A stretch of DNA of 64,000 nt, taken from positions 33,768,501 through 33,832,500 of the forward strand of contig CM066993.1 of NCBI GenBank assembly GCA_033977485.1. The letters are read 5' to 3'. Positions 11,482-24,800 of the stretch are shown piece after piece (position 1 is the first letter of the stretch; each line of letters starts with the position of its first letter). Source of the stretch: Hydrangea macrophylla. Taxonomy: Eukaryota > Streptophyta > Magnoliopsida > Cornales > Hydrangeaceae. Made by a program: the position numbers and the translations under genes. The notes beneath the pieces were generated by a model that saw only the letters and a program-made list of their open reading frames with translations, was not told where the DNA came from and did not search any database.

Positions 11482-14400
11482 AATATCACACAGAGATCGA
11501 ATTACAATTAAACACAAGATTCCCAAAACAGATCAATGATAGACTATCAAAGAATCGTCACACGCAGCAAAAGTATGATGTTTCAAGACACCAGTTCCAA
11601 AATGAACCAAATAACTGGGTCAACTCCCAAGGAATGGTCCAAACGCTCAAGAATGAAACCAAAGAAAACTTCACAAAGCAATCGATATACTCGGCACTAA
11701 AGACCGTAATGACTCAAAGTTACGTCTTTGCCACATAGGAGGTACGAGTCACAAAGACTTACTCGTAATACCTCGCTCCTCACAAGAAGACGATGATCAA
11801 TATAGACACAAAAATCTACACCAATGGCAACGGAAAGTTGATAGAAGAAATGATTATCACATCCCAAAACATAAACGTCGCTATAGTCAATTATAAAGAT
11901 CTCACTAATAGATGGATCTATTGAGAGATCCCATCTCAAAACAATACGGCAAAAGAAATGCCACTGCCAAAAGTCGAAGGGTCTCACAAGGAAAAGTGTC
12001 TAAGAAGACACAATGATGCCATCAATAAGACAACAATAAATCAAATAGGTAAACGAACAGATATAAACCAACAAGCTCACCAACATTCGTTGTCGCACGC
12101 GATAACCAAAAGTATATCATAGAATACATGCCTTGACCGATATGGTCATAATGATATCAAGTTCCCGAACCTTTAACTATTGAAAGCCCGATTCACATCA
12201 AAACGAACTGAAAGTTCCCAAACGAGGTGACTCTGAAGTGTCATACGAAAAGATAGAAGTATACTAGGCAGCAAGACCAAAACAAGAGTTATCACAACCT
12301 CATGTCCCCAGTGAACAACCAATAATGAAAGTGTTCAAAGAAACACAGTCGAAAGCCATCAACAAAATGAAGGCAACATAACAGAAGTAGCCACACTAAC
12401 CAAAAGTGATCTCAAAACAAACGATCACCAAGAATCCTCCTCTGCTAGAAGCAAGGATGAAATTGGAAGATCGCAATGATCTCAAACAAAGCTCAAATAC
12501 AATAATCTCACGACAGGGTGAGGACAAAGGGCTCACTGATTTCAATAAACAAGGAATACACCAAGTGCATGAATCTGTCAACTATGACATCAACAATAAT
12601 ATATCAAGATGATGAAACTAAGTACATTAATCAAATGGATACCTTAGAGAATCAACTAAAAATCCCCCCTTACGGATTAATCGTAAGGTCAAAAAATAAC
12701 AACGGTTCACATCGATAGGCCACCTCAATAGGCCACAAAATTAGGCAACATCAATAGGCAATTACCAGAAAGTCCAAATAACGTGAGAATTACAAAAATG
12801 CCCCTCAACAAGGATAAGGTAAGTCCGAGTTCAACATGAAATGGAATCGGAGAACTCACAAACGACTACTAAGTCTAAACGGGTCCATGGTCAAAACCAA
12901 CGACGCCCTAAAAGAAGAGAAGAGAGAAGAAAAAGATGAACTATAAGGAAAACAATCCTTACAATCACAGCAAGAGATACATCTAAGGCAGATGTGCACA
13001 AAAATCTTGCACAATACAACAATAAGGTACTATGCGAACGACCATAGTCTTCAAGGTATAAAAGATCACACGATTACAAAACAAGTCCTCAAGGCATACA
13101 ATAAGACGCAATCAAATTTAAGCCATAGCGAACAATAAATTAAGGCTGCCAACAACAAAGATCCACGACACAGATCATACTCCCCAAAACCGGTATGATC
13201 TTGAATTCACAGAGATAAGGGAATCGAGAATCTCAACAATAAATCATCTAACAACATCTATCCCTCAAGGTGTAGGGAAAGATCCAAGTGTCAAACAACT
13301 CAAGTTTGAATTCAACGAAATAAATTCCAAGAATTTAATAAGGAAAAACTGCCGGTGAAAGATCAATTCAAGAATCAATGAGACCAAATAAAAAGGTCAT
13401 CACAGCACTACAGTGCGACATACCCAAGTTAACTTAAATGTGAACTAGTTTGAAATCAACAACCCTCAATCACGAGAATCGAATCGACAAGGCACAAACG
13501 TGCTTTCAAGAAAAGACTTGAAACAATAGAACTACAACGCTTTAGTAAGAGCTCAAAGACTATAGGGATCAAGAATAAACCTACTTCCAAGAAGTACAAC
13601 AGAAACGATAATCCATACTTACTCACAAGGAAATAAACACCAGGAAGTACATGTTTTTAAGACCAACGTCACAGCATTAACCATACAACGTTAACAGCGA
13701 ATCCTCAATGAAAATCATAATGAAAATCGATAACGATTGATAAATAACTCATGGAAAAGATTTCAGTACCAATCAACAGGATAGGCAGTCTCGAAAGAAG
13801 AGACGATCCTCAGAGTCGCAGAATTCACTCAAACATGAAAATTAGCGAATAAAGGAACTAATAGACTTGGAACAATACAAATCTATTCCCCACAAAAGCT
13901 AGAATCCTCACAACGATTCATACGATAGGATTTGATCATATGAAATGATCCCATAGTGAAACTATAATTTGATTGTGAAGATTTAAGCAATCACCAGAAA
14001 TTTGGGTCAACCGACCAACCACATGATTAAAAACTTGTAATCTACTCAGAAGAGTAATTACAACGTCAAACTGACATTCGAACGATGAAATTCTCACACG
14101 ACAAAGAGTACAACAATCCTATAAGGAGAAAGAACTATTCTGACGATAAACAAAAGTTTTCGTAGCCACATGAAATATACATGGACTACCAGCCACAATC
14201 GAGAGCTAACAAGATAGAATGCTCTCACAAAGATCAACATAGCCTTTAGAGAGGCTTTGTATTACGTGCGAAATAAAACTTAAGCCACCTGAAGGTAAGC
14301 ATCTCAAGAAAGTATGCAAAAACATAGGAATACCCGAGTCAGAAGACACAACCTATATAAGCCGTCTAATAATACGTAATGCACAACATATTAATATGTT

Positions 14401-15398
14401 GGTTTTCACAAGTTCAAAACTTATCTTCCAGATTTTCTACTCAAGAAATCTCATTATGAAACACCTATAAAAGTATCTATGAGTATGCGTATGAGCTACT
14501 CTAAACACGTAAAACATGAATTATTATCTCAACATGTTATCGTTATCATGCTTAATAATTCAATAATATTGGAACAAGCACGAAAGTACATATGCACATT
14601 AGCATGTTATCACAAAATCTCGAAGGCAAGTAAGCATACTTTTCATCCTTTTCATTTATAACATATAAAATCTATCGCGTAATGTGCTAACCAATACATT
14701 ACGTTACAACAGTGTAAACATATAAAACATATGCACAAAAGCATATAGGCACATAATCTCAAAGGCATGTAGCATCTAAGTATGCTCGCTTAACATCTTT
14801 CAACTTAAAGAAAATCGATGACTATTTCATCATATTGACATGCAATACTTAAACATGTTTCCTCAACAACTAAAATGTAAAACAATGAGTAATGTAAATC
14901 TAATAAGTTTAAAAGAGATCTTTAAGCATACAACTTGATGCAAAACACTGATCAACACTTAACCATCAATCTTACAAGGTGTAGTACGTCGAGCGAATAA
15001 TCCAAACAAGGAAACCCTCATGTATATACTTTTTAACCTTGGATGATCAATGGTTAAACATTAACAGATGGTTGCACCAAGATGTAATACAAAAGTCAGT
15101 TCTAATGAGTATGGCGTTAAAGCGAAACGAAAAGTAAAAACCACCTCATGTTTACAAATCACATAGTCAAGATATATAGGCATATGATCATATAAACACA
15201 TAAGCACTTAAGCATGTCAACACATAGTCACATAGACAAGTAAACATGCTATCATAATCAACTCATCATTTAAATGAAACGGAACAAATCATTTAACTAC
15301 AAATGATTAAAATCAAAAGAGGTGCAACGGTCACACATGGACCCAATTAACTCCCAGAGTACCAAGGTATTCGAACTCGGTTAGCTCTGGTACCATTC
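11482..15398 (-). mobile_element. Element F internal region, no recognisable genes (LARD-like)
   Basis: Read on the minus strand, this follows a primer-binding site and LTR (15384-17581), so it is the 5' internal part of an LTR element. I find no gag, protease, RT or integrase motif on either strand, and ORFs are short. The minus strand is strongly T-rich and A/C-poor along most of the 3.9 kb. This suits a large non-autonomous retrotransposon derivative (LARD) or a very long leader. The region stops at 11481, where A1 was inserted; the rest of F presumably lies left of the window. Confidence 0.55.
15384..15395 (-). other. Element F primer-binding site
   Basis: On the minus strand this reads TGGTACCAGAGC, one base different from the common tRNA-iMet site, three bases after the LTR end. 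It fixes the orientation of F. Confidence 0.85.
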
Positions 15399-17581
15399 TG
15401 TAGCGTCCCGAAAACCAAACCACGTGGGCGAGGTCAATAAGTCAAACAACATAACGTAAAGCACGGAATAGTCCAACGTGGACCAATCAACAAGGCGGAA
15501 GCATAAGGGAATCCTATGTGGATTCCAAAGAAAAGTTAATAAGTCAAGGGTTGACCCACGAGGACCAAACGGGTCAAATAGGGTCAACCAACATAGTTTG
15601 GTTTTGAAAGGAATTTGTAAAGAAGTATAAAGAAACTCCAAAGGTTTAAAAATAACAAGTAATGAAGTTTGCTTTGAAGGTTTATCACTAAAGCGGTTTT
15701 TGAAGGAATACGGCCAAGCGGTCCTTAGGAAATTGAAAGTAGTAATTTTTCCATAGTAGGGTAACCATGGGCTAAGAATTACTAACAAGTATTAAAAACA
15801 TAATTTAATAAGGATCCTAGAGGATCTAACTATCAATATTAAGATTAAGAGAGGGATAACTAGGATCCCCAAATATACAAGATCATTAAGTCTAATAGAA
15901 AGAGTTATAAAGCAAGGGCTAATCATGTGCCCAATTGCAACTACTATGAAATAAATATAAATCCTTGTAATTCAATCGACAAATAAGATAATGAATTACA
16001 ACTAGAACAATGCTCCTACCATGAGCTGTGACAAAGAAGTGTTTTCTTTTCAAAATCTAAGACTTCCTCGTAAGGAATCTTCAAATGGGATGCCACGCAT
16101 CGAAAACTTTTGGGCCTTGCCCTAATCAACATTTCCTGAAAAAGGGGTTTTATAGATTCATTAAGCACGACGGCTCAGTAGAAAACATTGTAGAAATGTA
16201 CTACTACTTCTAAAATCATGCTATGACATGCGGTGCAATGATTTGCCACCGTGGCGATGCAACTAGCCGGATGGCCAAACCGTGAGACATTCCCAACTCA
16301 ATATCTCAATCACACACTCTCACACCGGATAGCGAGCCACTCAAACGTGAGTGTAGCATACAAGATCTCCGGTAGCTAGACGAATATGATCTTGCATTTT
16401 TGAATGTTTTAAGGATCACAAACAACCTTCCTTACTTCACACCCGCTTCTGGAATTTCATCAAATTACAACCCCAATCGGGGATTCCAAAGACATTCCCC
16501 AATCGTGGGAATTTTAACAATTTCATATGCCCCAAGCCAATGCCATGAATACTATGCCGACTCGGCGACTATGATATGCTACTAGATGCAGTTATGCTTT
16601 AACAATCTCATTTCTAAGAATACAATGACAAGAAGTAAACATGGTAGTGCATATAAAAATGTAATCATCACATTAGGCAAATAAGAGTTTTTTAACATCA
16701 ATTAGTATTTGAAACCATAGAAACTCAAATAGCATTTAGGTTTTGACATGGATTCAAGTAAGCATATAAGGGCAAGTAATCATTCAATTAATTACATAGG
16801 AAGATTTCCAAAACAAGATTAATGTCTATTAACACTAACTTACACATAACAAACCATGAAGTGAGAAATAATAGTGCACTTAAACAATGAAATCTACCTC
16901 TTGAGTATTTGAGCAAATACTCTCACCAAAGAAATCCAAAGGGGAAATCATTAACATAAGCATATCCTACAAGATATCAATACCTAGTTACATAAACCAA
17001 ACTTAGGAATGAAAACTATGGTGTTATTAAGATAACATAAATTACCTCTTGAGTTATAGGGCAAGAAGTACTAAATTAAAAATCCCACGAAGAAACCGAG
17101 AACACCGGTGTGAAGGTCTAGGTGAGATGATCAAAAAGGTCTTTAATAGCCTTGACCCAAACTTGAGTCCTTGGCCTCCAAATGGAGCTTGAAAGCTCTA
17201 AGCTTCCATGGAGTTGTATCTCCCAAAACTAGAGAGAGAGATGAGAGATATATAGAGAGAAAATGAAAAAGAAAAATGAGAGGGAGAGTTAGATATGGGT
17301 TATATATAGGATGATGAAGGAGGGGGAAGCTTCCTAGTGAAGCTTTAGTTGTTGGGGTGGTTGGGAGTGGTTAGAGAGTGGTTTGGGAGTTGACTTGAGG
17401 GTCCCAGTCTTGTCTCCCTTACACATACACACAAAAATATATAACATACATATATACACATGTGCTAATTTAAATGTAGATGTAATACCACTTGGACAGA
17501 AATAATTTTACTGTCCCAAACCAAGACCCAAATTGGTCCAAATTTACCGAATTACCCTTTATAAAAATCTGGGTTTCTACA
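15399..17581 (-). repeat. Element F 5' LTR
   Basis: On the minus strand the LTR begins TGTAGAAACCCAG (ending at plus 17581) and ends GGGACGCTACA (plus 15399), 2183 bp. A TATA-like box (tatatataacc, minus) lies near 17299-17309, followed by a CT-rich leader with tctctctc. Short ORFs inside it are not genes. No partner LTR is in view, so the outer border relies on the TG/CA ends and on the primer site. Confidence 0.75.
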
Positions 17582-18531
17582 GCCACCCATCTCCCTTCCT
17601 CTCTCTCTCTCTCCCTCTCTCTCTCAAACTGCATAATCGAAAAAAACTACCATAGCCAAAGACTCTCATGCCCTATGTCCCTCTCTAAATGTGTTGGTTA
17701 ACAAAAGCAAAAAATTGTCAAAAATTCATTGCTATCTTAACTATACTGCTATAGAAAGTCAAAGGTAAGAATACCAAAAGTTTTTTTTATATGATCCTTA
17801 TTTACATTATATTGGAGGATTAAAGTGTCATTAAGACACTCAAAACAAAAACCATTCACTGCACCCAATAACTAACATAAGCAAAATCCAATTCAAAAAT
17901 CGTCTCATCCCTAATGACAAAAAAACTGTCACATCATCATCTCTCAATAAGTGCAAACTATCTTTCTCTCAATTTTCTCTCTCTAGCCACACACAACCCT
18001 CTATCTCTCAGTTACACCATTGGAAGACTCTCTCCCTCCTCCAAAAGTACACATGTCAAGGTATGCATTTTATGTTTGTGTGTACAATTTTTATATCTAA
18101 TGGTGGTGGTGTGAGATTTAGTGTTGTTTGTATAAACACACATACAACGTTAATTGTGGTGTGTGTCTCTATAGAGTAACAAAAGATGTAGAAATAGTTC
18201 AGATGAAAAAAAAATCAGGGATAGTGCACTGTGCAAGAATAATTTGCATTCATACAACAAAAACGAAGGAAAAAATTGCCCAAACCAAATGGATAAGTAA
18301 GCACCGAAGTCCCACAATGCCTTCCTTACCCATTATTCTTGGGTTTACTGACCATATATACAGAAAGAGACTGCAATATGGGCATAATTTCCACCATGAA
18401 ATAATTAACAAAGGTATAATCATTTTCTTGGATTTTAGAAACTAAATATGATTTTTGTTTACATGATCATTTTGCAAGTGGCACGACAAGTGCTAACCAT
18501 TTGTGTTTTTGTGTGTGTGATGCACCGATCA
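17582..18531. other. Unassigned spacer with CT microsatellite
   Basis: I see no gene. A CT-rich microsatellite lies at about 17594-17628, and there is further CT-rich DNA at 17940-18010. The rest is AT-rich DNA of no recognised family. Confidence 0.6.
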
Positions 18532-20285
18532 TGTTACTCCATTAGGTAATTACAACGCATACAAAGTATGCATTCTCATATCCACGCGTTGGATTTATGG
18601 AAACATAAAAAATTCAACTCATTGCACATGCAGCGCGTGAAAGAAAATCATGTGGAACCCTTAAAGGTTCGCGCAGTGGAAAACAAAAATTTAATGGTTT
18701 TATAAATCCATGATCAAGTCTATGATACATACAAAATACATACAACATCCATAGGGGGTTAATTGAATAGTTACCCTAGAAGCATGCTTTAAAAAATATT
18801 GAATCTGGTTCGTCCCACGAACAGTTTACCAAATCGTCCAAGCATCCAATCTCTAAAAGTATCCACACGAGCAAATCACGAATTGGAAAAATGTCTGATT
18901 TCTCCAAATAATTAATTTAAAGAAAAACAAAAATCTGTTCAAAAACCAATGTGACCGCACGGCTAGAACAAGATGATGTGAGTTTTTTTTGGAAAATATT
19001 GGGTGTGCTTGCTTTTATATTGTATCCCATACCTCATATATATAATAATGCTATAAGCCCCTTTCTTAATCTAATTAGGAAACTATATTTGATTGGAAGA
19101 CTTTCTTAAATCAAATATAAACTAATAGTATTATTATACTACTTCCATATTAACAACTTAATATCAAGTAGACCCTCACAATTTCTTCCAATTACACATT
19201 GCCCTTTTGTGTGTGACCCTTTAGGTTCATACTAATCTGGTAGTAGGTACTAATACTTTAAAGTATTACAATTAGAACCCTTTCTAATTAATTTAAATTA
19301 GAACATTTTCTAATTCTCCCTTGTAGAAATAATTAATATTAATATTTATTATTTATGAGCTTCCACTAGTCATGAGTGACACCTAGTGTATAATGATACA
19401 CCCCAGACAGTCTGAAAAATAGTGAACCTTCCCGTTAACAGTTACCATACAATTCAATCTTTCTATCAAACAATGTCCCAATTAAATCTCTTGGGTAATG
19501 GACATATTATCAAACCCAGATTTAATTATATGTTCTCGAACTAATTGATATTTCTCTATTTGGTGAAATTAGAAAACTCTTTCTAATTCTCACCCTGCTC
19601 TGGCCAGGGAGCTTTACTTGAGATATATCATAGAAGATCACATAGGACATTCACTCCCTCACTTGAGAGTGATAGATTCCTTGTTGTACATTCACATGTC
19701 TCCATGTATGACTTACTATACCCAACAATAAATGAATATGCCCTTAATTAAAACATAAACACCGTGCACTTTAAAGCATAATAACTCATACACAAGACAA
19801 CAGTAATGTCTTAGGTCTAAGGATTACTTGTACCACTGTAACTGAGAACAATCCATTGATAGATAAGTAAAACTCCATTTGGATTTTCCTAATAGTTGAT
19901 CACGTTCAGTGAACTTGTTCTATAACAAGCACCCATATGTCTGTTCCAGCGTCCCCACATTGATGACTTAAGACTAGTCATATTTTATCATATAAAATAA
20001 ACATGGCACATGTTAGTCTAACCGGATTATCAAATGCCCAATTTAATAATCCTACGACTAAGAACAATTTTAGAATAAAGTAACTGAGAAGTGTATCGTC
20101 TTGTTCCTTAACTCTTTAAGTACATACCTTCTCGACTTTAATTCTATGGACATATCATATAAATGTTAAACAACAATAATGATAAATAATAAACTTGTCC
20201 TTTATTAATATGAAACTGTTATTAGAATGTAATATTCCTAAAATAATACTCCAATCTAATTGGCTTTTAGGGCATGCTACTAACA
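18532..20285 (-). repeat. Ty1/copia 3' LTR
   Basis: On the minus strand the LTR begins TGTTAGTAGCATGCCC directly after a purine-rich tract (plus 20286-20299) that follows the pol stop codon, as in plant copia elements. The proposed far end is plus 18532 (TGTTACTCC, mirroring TAACA at 20281-20285). That gives 1754 bp, but the outer border is less sure because there is no second LTR to compare. Confidence 0.7.
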
Positions 20286-20299
20286 ATCTCCCACTTGCA

Positions 20300-20821
20300 C
20301 TAAAGCCAATCGACCATGTATCTCATACCCATGTTCTCAAGATGGCGATCTAATTGCTGCTGGGTCAAGGCCTTAGTGAATGGATCTGCTTCATTATCTA
20401 CTAATGCTATCTTCTGTATCTCCACATCACCTTTACCAATGATTTCTCTAATCATATGGAATCGACACTGAATGTGTTTGGATTTCTGATGAGACCTTGG
20501 TTCCTTGGCTTGAGCTATCGCCCCATTGTCATCACAGTACAAAGGCACAGATGATTCAATGGTTGGAACTACACCAAGTTCACTGATGAACTTTCTTATA
20601 CACACACTCTCCTTTGCTGCTTCTGAAGCAGCAATGTATTCTACTTCGGTCATGGAATCTGCCGTTGTATCTTGCTTACAACTCTTCCAGCTAACAGCGC
20701 CCCCATTAAGGGTAAACACATACCCAGATGTGGATTTTCTATCATCCACATCAGACTGGAAGTTCGAATCCGTATAACCATCAACTCTCAATTCTCCTCC
20801 TCCATAATCCGTATCAAACAA
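20300..20821 (-). pseudogene. Ty1/copia pol fragment: RNase H domain, 5'-truncated
   Basis: The open frame encodes only the C-terminal RNase H part of a copia polyprotein. Visible motifs in order are GYTDSNFQSD, DDRKSTSGYVF, then GAVSWKSCKQ, EVEYIAASEA, YCDDNGAIA and a C-terminal ADPFTKALTQ stretch ending MRYMVDWL. These fit the copia RNase H D-E-D pattern and the conserved end of copia pol. There is no RT, integrase or gag: homology ends near 20815 and unrelated sequence follows, so the element is truncated at its 5' side. The stop is followed within 15 bp by the LTR. The fragment is unusually open, with no internal stop over 174 codons, which suggests a late truncation or a relatively young element. 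Confidence 0.9.
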
Positions 20822-21199
20822 CGATTAGGGATCGTTTTGGTTACATGTTTGGATCTTCGTACAAAGCCCCTGGCATGCCCGGTCAAATTAATTTTTAGCC
20901 AAAACAGAAACAAAGTACAATATTCAGCGAGGTAATCAAGCCTCTTTATCGATTCACAAAATGGGAATACACACCTTTTTTCTTCACAGAAAAGATCTAC
21001 CATTAAAAATGGTAAACTCAAAGTATAATGGGAGGAAATGTGCAAAAAAAGATAAAGTTATGCTGTTGATTTGATCGAAAAGGTCCCTTTCCCTTCCTCT
21101 TTCTTCACTGTTAAACTTCTTCTTTAGGAAAACTGCCAATAACAATTACATCCTTCTACAATTCTACGACTACTTCCAGCCATGTGTCACTACGGTGAT
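20822..21199. other. Unassigned flank between copia remnant and MULE
   Basis: I recognise no gene or repeat family here. This is probably the DNA into which the MULE inserted. Confidence 0.5.
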
Positions 21200-21208
21200 T
21201 ATTTCAAG

Positions 21209-21465
21209 CAACAATGATAGACACACTCCCTCACTCACACCTCCAACCACATCCAATCCCCTCTAAGCAATTTTTAAAAAATTGTGAGACCCACCATTGC
21301 TTCTTTCTCCCCAAATCACAAATGAATCACACCACAAATCAAACCCACCCAAATTACTTCCATCCCTAGCAACCTGTATAGAACAAACCCTCCCCCTTCT
21401 CTAGTGGCGGCTCCGACTAGTGGCCCATGGCAAAGGCGATGGCGACCACCACTGATCTGGCACCG

Positions 21466-21497
<32 letters not shown>

Positions 21498-21530
21498 TCT
21501 CTCCTGCGGTAAGTTCTCTCTCTCTCTCTC
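21209..21530 (+). repeat. MULE left TIR with CT microsatellite
   Basis: The inverted copy is at 62160-62467 and further copies form the foldback at 62522-63357. It includes tctctctc tracts at 21470-21530. Overlapping ORFs (WWSPSP-rich) are artefacts of the repeat. Confidence 0.8.
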
Positions 21531-21766
21531 AAGACCAAATATGGGGATCGACAGCACTTGATTGCACATCTTCTTGTCCACATTGTGAGGCAACATAGCC
21601 TAACATTCTATAGAAGAAACAGAAAATGATGTCTGCAAATATCCCAATGATTTTTCTTAATTTACATAATTAATCAACTGAAAACTTCACTCAAAAATTT
21701 CAAGCGGCCGAACACTTTATTTTGTTCATAACTATATATAAAATTTTGTTGAGTTGAGTTAATCAA

Positions 21767-21770
21767 TTTT

Positions 21771-21810
<40 letters not shown>
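21767..21810. repeat. Poly-T and (TTA)n microsatellite
   Basis: A run of about 15 T is followed by roughly nine TTA units inside the MULE. Confidence 0.95.
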
Positions 21811-21811
<1 letters not shown>

Positions 21812-21879
21812 AATAGGCCAAAATAGTAGAATACAAGATTGAGGAGCAAAGATATGCAAAGTATGTTAATACCATAACC

Positions 21880-22168
21880 TGGAGGAGTGGGAATTGGAGG
21901 AAACTTTGCATTTCAACTAAATTTTGGACTTGGAGGAAACTTTGCATTTCAACCAAATTTGGGAAACTTTGCAATTCAAGTATAAACTTTGCTTCTTTCC
22001 ATGTTGTACACTTTGATACTTTTTTACTTGTAATTAAATGTTTAATTTTTAATTTGTGTAGGGCTATCAAAATCCATTTTGGATGGTGGGATATTATTTT
22101 ACAGATATGCATCCGTCAAGCTCAGACAAAGGATTATTCCCTGAAGATAATGAAGATAATGATAGTTA
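21880..22168 (+). pseudogene. Coding-like fragment with GGNFAFQ repeats and possible intron (MULE interior)
   Basis: One plus frame near 21880-21978 reads glycine-rich repeats (GGNFAFQLNFGLGGNFAFQ, then GNFAIQ), which correspond to visible DNA duplication of 'ggaggaaactttgcatttcaa'. It meets a gtataa that could be a donor. A ttgtgtag acceptor near 22058 reopens the same phase and runs through a short acidic tail (LFPEDNEDND) to a stop at 22166-22168. I do not recognise the family. A stop lies just upstream of the repeat, so this would be a fragment. It could be a host gene piece captured by the MULE or chance. Confidence 0.3.
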
Positions 22169-22280
22169 ATGGTTGTGGCTGATGTAATGTAATTTGGATA
22201 ATGGTTGTAGTTGATGTAATGTAATTTGGATAATGGTTGTAGTAGATGCAATGTAATAATGGTTGTAGTTGATGTAATGC
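22168..22280. repeat. Tandem repeat, unit about 33 bp
   Basis: Three to four copies of a unit beginning taatggttgtagttgatgta, with variable tails, lie directly after the coding-like fragment. Confidence 0.85.
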
Positions 22281-23416
22281 TTTGGTATTTATACATATTT
22301 TGGACCTATTTAACCAATATTATGTGTATATTTTGGACTTATTTATACATATTTTGTATACATAATGGCTTGAGCAAAGTTTCTATAATGTAAATCCGCA
22401 CCGAATCTAGGCAAGTAGTGGAACAAAGTTGTAGATAACAAAACTAGAATTGAAATTCATATATGACCTTCAAGGAAATGTCTTTTCTGATTACATCATC
22501 TAAATCTGAAGAATACATTGAAGAAATAACATTTACATTAGCAAAAGAATTAAGGAACCAAAAACAAATTGTACATGGCACCACTATTCCTTTCGTTGTC
22601 GCGTCTTCATTTTCTTCTAGCTATAGGGTATTAGTGAGAGTAATGTGTAAACATTATTGGTGCACTTGGACTCCTGCTCTCTCCCAATTCACGATGAAAA
22701 GTATGTGGTCAGCTCCCACAAAATGGATGGAGCTTATCCGATGAGACCAACATTTAGTTAGTTTCACAAAATAATAAATTTAAAGAGCGACTCTATCACA
22801 AGAGTTTACCTTGACATTGTGCTAAAAAAATGAACAAGTCAACGACAATTTTGATGAAATGGTAACATTTATTCCTTGAAAAATATCTCCAAACCTTAAT
22901 TGACAATGCCTATGTTGTGTATTCCATTAGTAATAACTTACTTTGTGATAATAAGTAATACTAACTTTTTTAGGGTTCTATTCGTAGTAACAATATGTTA
23001 TTTGATCATAGTAACAATTGATCATAGTGTTTAGTAACCAAGTACCAATGAAGTATAAGGGAGGACAAATCTGATACTAAAATTCCTTTCAATTCTCTAG
23101 AACCATTTGTTTAAGGGAGGGGAATCTAATAGTACTAAAATTCAAATTGTCTGTGTGGGTTTCTCTGCTATTTGTTGAAGCTGTGTGCAAGTGAGTAGTT
23201 AACAGCACAGAGAGTAGTTCAAGCAAAAAAAAACAGAGAGCAAAGTGAGTGTTCCAATCACTTGTCTATTAAGCAAAATCTCCACCAGAACACATACATA
23301 CCTACAGTAGAGGGGTTAGATTGAGAAGAACCCAAGTTACTGTGCATATAGATACATGTATATATATTTTATATGCATACCCAATTTTTTTCCAAAAACA
23401 AAACAAAATCACTTTG
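22281..23416. other. Unassigned MULE interior
   Basis: One 93-codon frame (22463-22744) has no recognisable motif and I do not call it a gene. The rest is AT-rich DNA with no transposase signature. Confidence 0.5.
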
Positions 23417-23611
23417 TTGGGATATCTAGCCACTATTTCCATTCTTCTTGTCCAACAATCATACTTGGGGCCACTTGCAGTGTACATCTATATCACTATA
23501 TATAGCGATTGGAGCTTGTTGGGATATCTATATCACAATCACAATCATACTTGGGATATCTAGCCACTATCCATTCTTCTTGTTGGGATATCTAGCCACT
23601 GTTGGAGCTTG
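23417..23611. repeat. Local duplications of gggatatctagccact
   Basis: Phrases gttgggatatctagccact and ccattcttcttgt recur three times within 200 bp, ending exactly where element D begins. Confidence 0.8.
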
Positions 23612-24768
23612 TGTTTACACCCTAATTTGGGATTTCCAAGGCACATGACAATCACTTGGCTTAATGACTTCATCACAGGAGCATATAATTAGATGAACAG
23701 GTGATAAGACCAATGATGGAGGAAAGTAGCTTCAGGTAAGGATGGTACATCCCATATGTGAATATCGGTGTCAAGACCGAGGAAGGGATGATATGTAGTT
23801 CTCAAAGAAACACCTCGGCCTTAACAAGTAAGGTCAGAATTACAAAGCAGGCACGGCGATAGTCATAACATCGGTCAAACAAGACCGATGACCAACCAAT
23901 GAAGGTCCTAAAGAGTTGGGGCTGAAAGAGGTATAAAAGGAAAAGTAATATCGGGCTTGGGAAATTATTGGTCAATAATCTACAGTTAAGACATCGGTCA
24001 AACGAGACCGATGGTCACTAAGTAGACTTCTTATGGAGAATAAGACCGAGATCCGTTAACCAACAAGGATCAAGCGACTAAGAGAGGGGTGCTATCGGTC
24101 ACCTAGGACCTGCTCACAAGGCTGTTAGGTAGTTAAGCAGGTACGAGAACGTGTGTTCTAGGAGATGCTGAGTTGGAGAGGAAGCAGTTACATGAAAGAG
24201 GAATGTGGCATAAGTAGGATCATCAAATAGATTGTGAAAGTTGGTCATGGGACATAATGGGAGCAGTAACTTGTCCACACCTAGAAATCAGGAGCCACTA
24301 ACCCCATTAACCCCACTAATCCCACTAATATGAATGGTTATGTACTCGAGTGTATAAATAGAGCAGAGGGGGCAACATTAGAAGGGGCTAACACACACTA
24401 CACTTCTGCTCTAGCAGGCTTTGATTTTTCCTTATTAACAATTCCGCTTTTGTTGTTTAAGTGAGTTATGAGTTTTTTTGTTCTTTGAGCACCTTTTATT
24501 GTTCTTTTGAGCGTCTGTAATTACTTTACCTGCATTCAATCAATGAAGCAGTAGATTTCCGTGGAGGTATTCTCAATTTCAGTGCTTATCTTGTGTCCTT
24601 TTCAATTTCCATTTGTAATTTGCTTACTTGCATCAGAGTAGAGCTAAGACCCATTAGTTACCAACGATCGTTTGAATAAGGAGTCAAATTACGTTATCAT
24701 GACCTCTTTGAGTCCACGTGGACTCTGGCACGCCCGACGCACACCTTACCAAATTTTATTTACAAATA
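23612..24768 (+). repeat. Element D 5' LTR
   Basis: The LTR is 1157 bp, starts TGTTTACACCC and has a TATA box tataaatag near 24353. Two hairpins CATCGGTC-AAAC(A/G)A-GACCGATG lie at 23869-23890 and 23992-24013. It ends ...ACAAATA; the 3' copy ends ...GCAAACA. Confidence 0.9.
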
Positions 24769-24773
24769 ATTTT

Positions 24774-24791
24774 TGGCACGCCCAGTGGGAC
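24774..24791 (+). other. Element D primer-binding site
   Basis: TGGCACGCCCAGTGGGAC lies five bases after the LTR and is the expected primer site by position. I have not assigned the tRNA. Confidence 0.75.
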
Positions 24792-24800
24792 CAGTGTCAA

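Noticed and set aside
12396..12718. Short overlapping ORFs in element F as remnants of gag or pol
   Set aside because: No conserved motif on either strand; composition alone explains them.
15381..15788. 135-codon minus-strand ORF
   Set aside because: It crosses the end of the element F LTR and the primer-binding site and has no recognisable domain.
22463..22744. 93-codon ORF as a host gene or MULE transposase
   Set aside because: No D-D-E or zinc-finger motif of MURA, no splice context, no recognised family.
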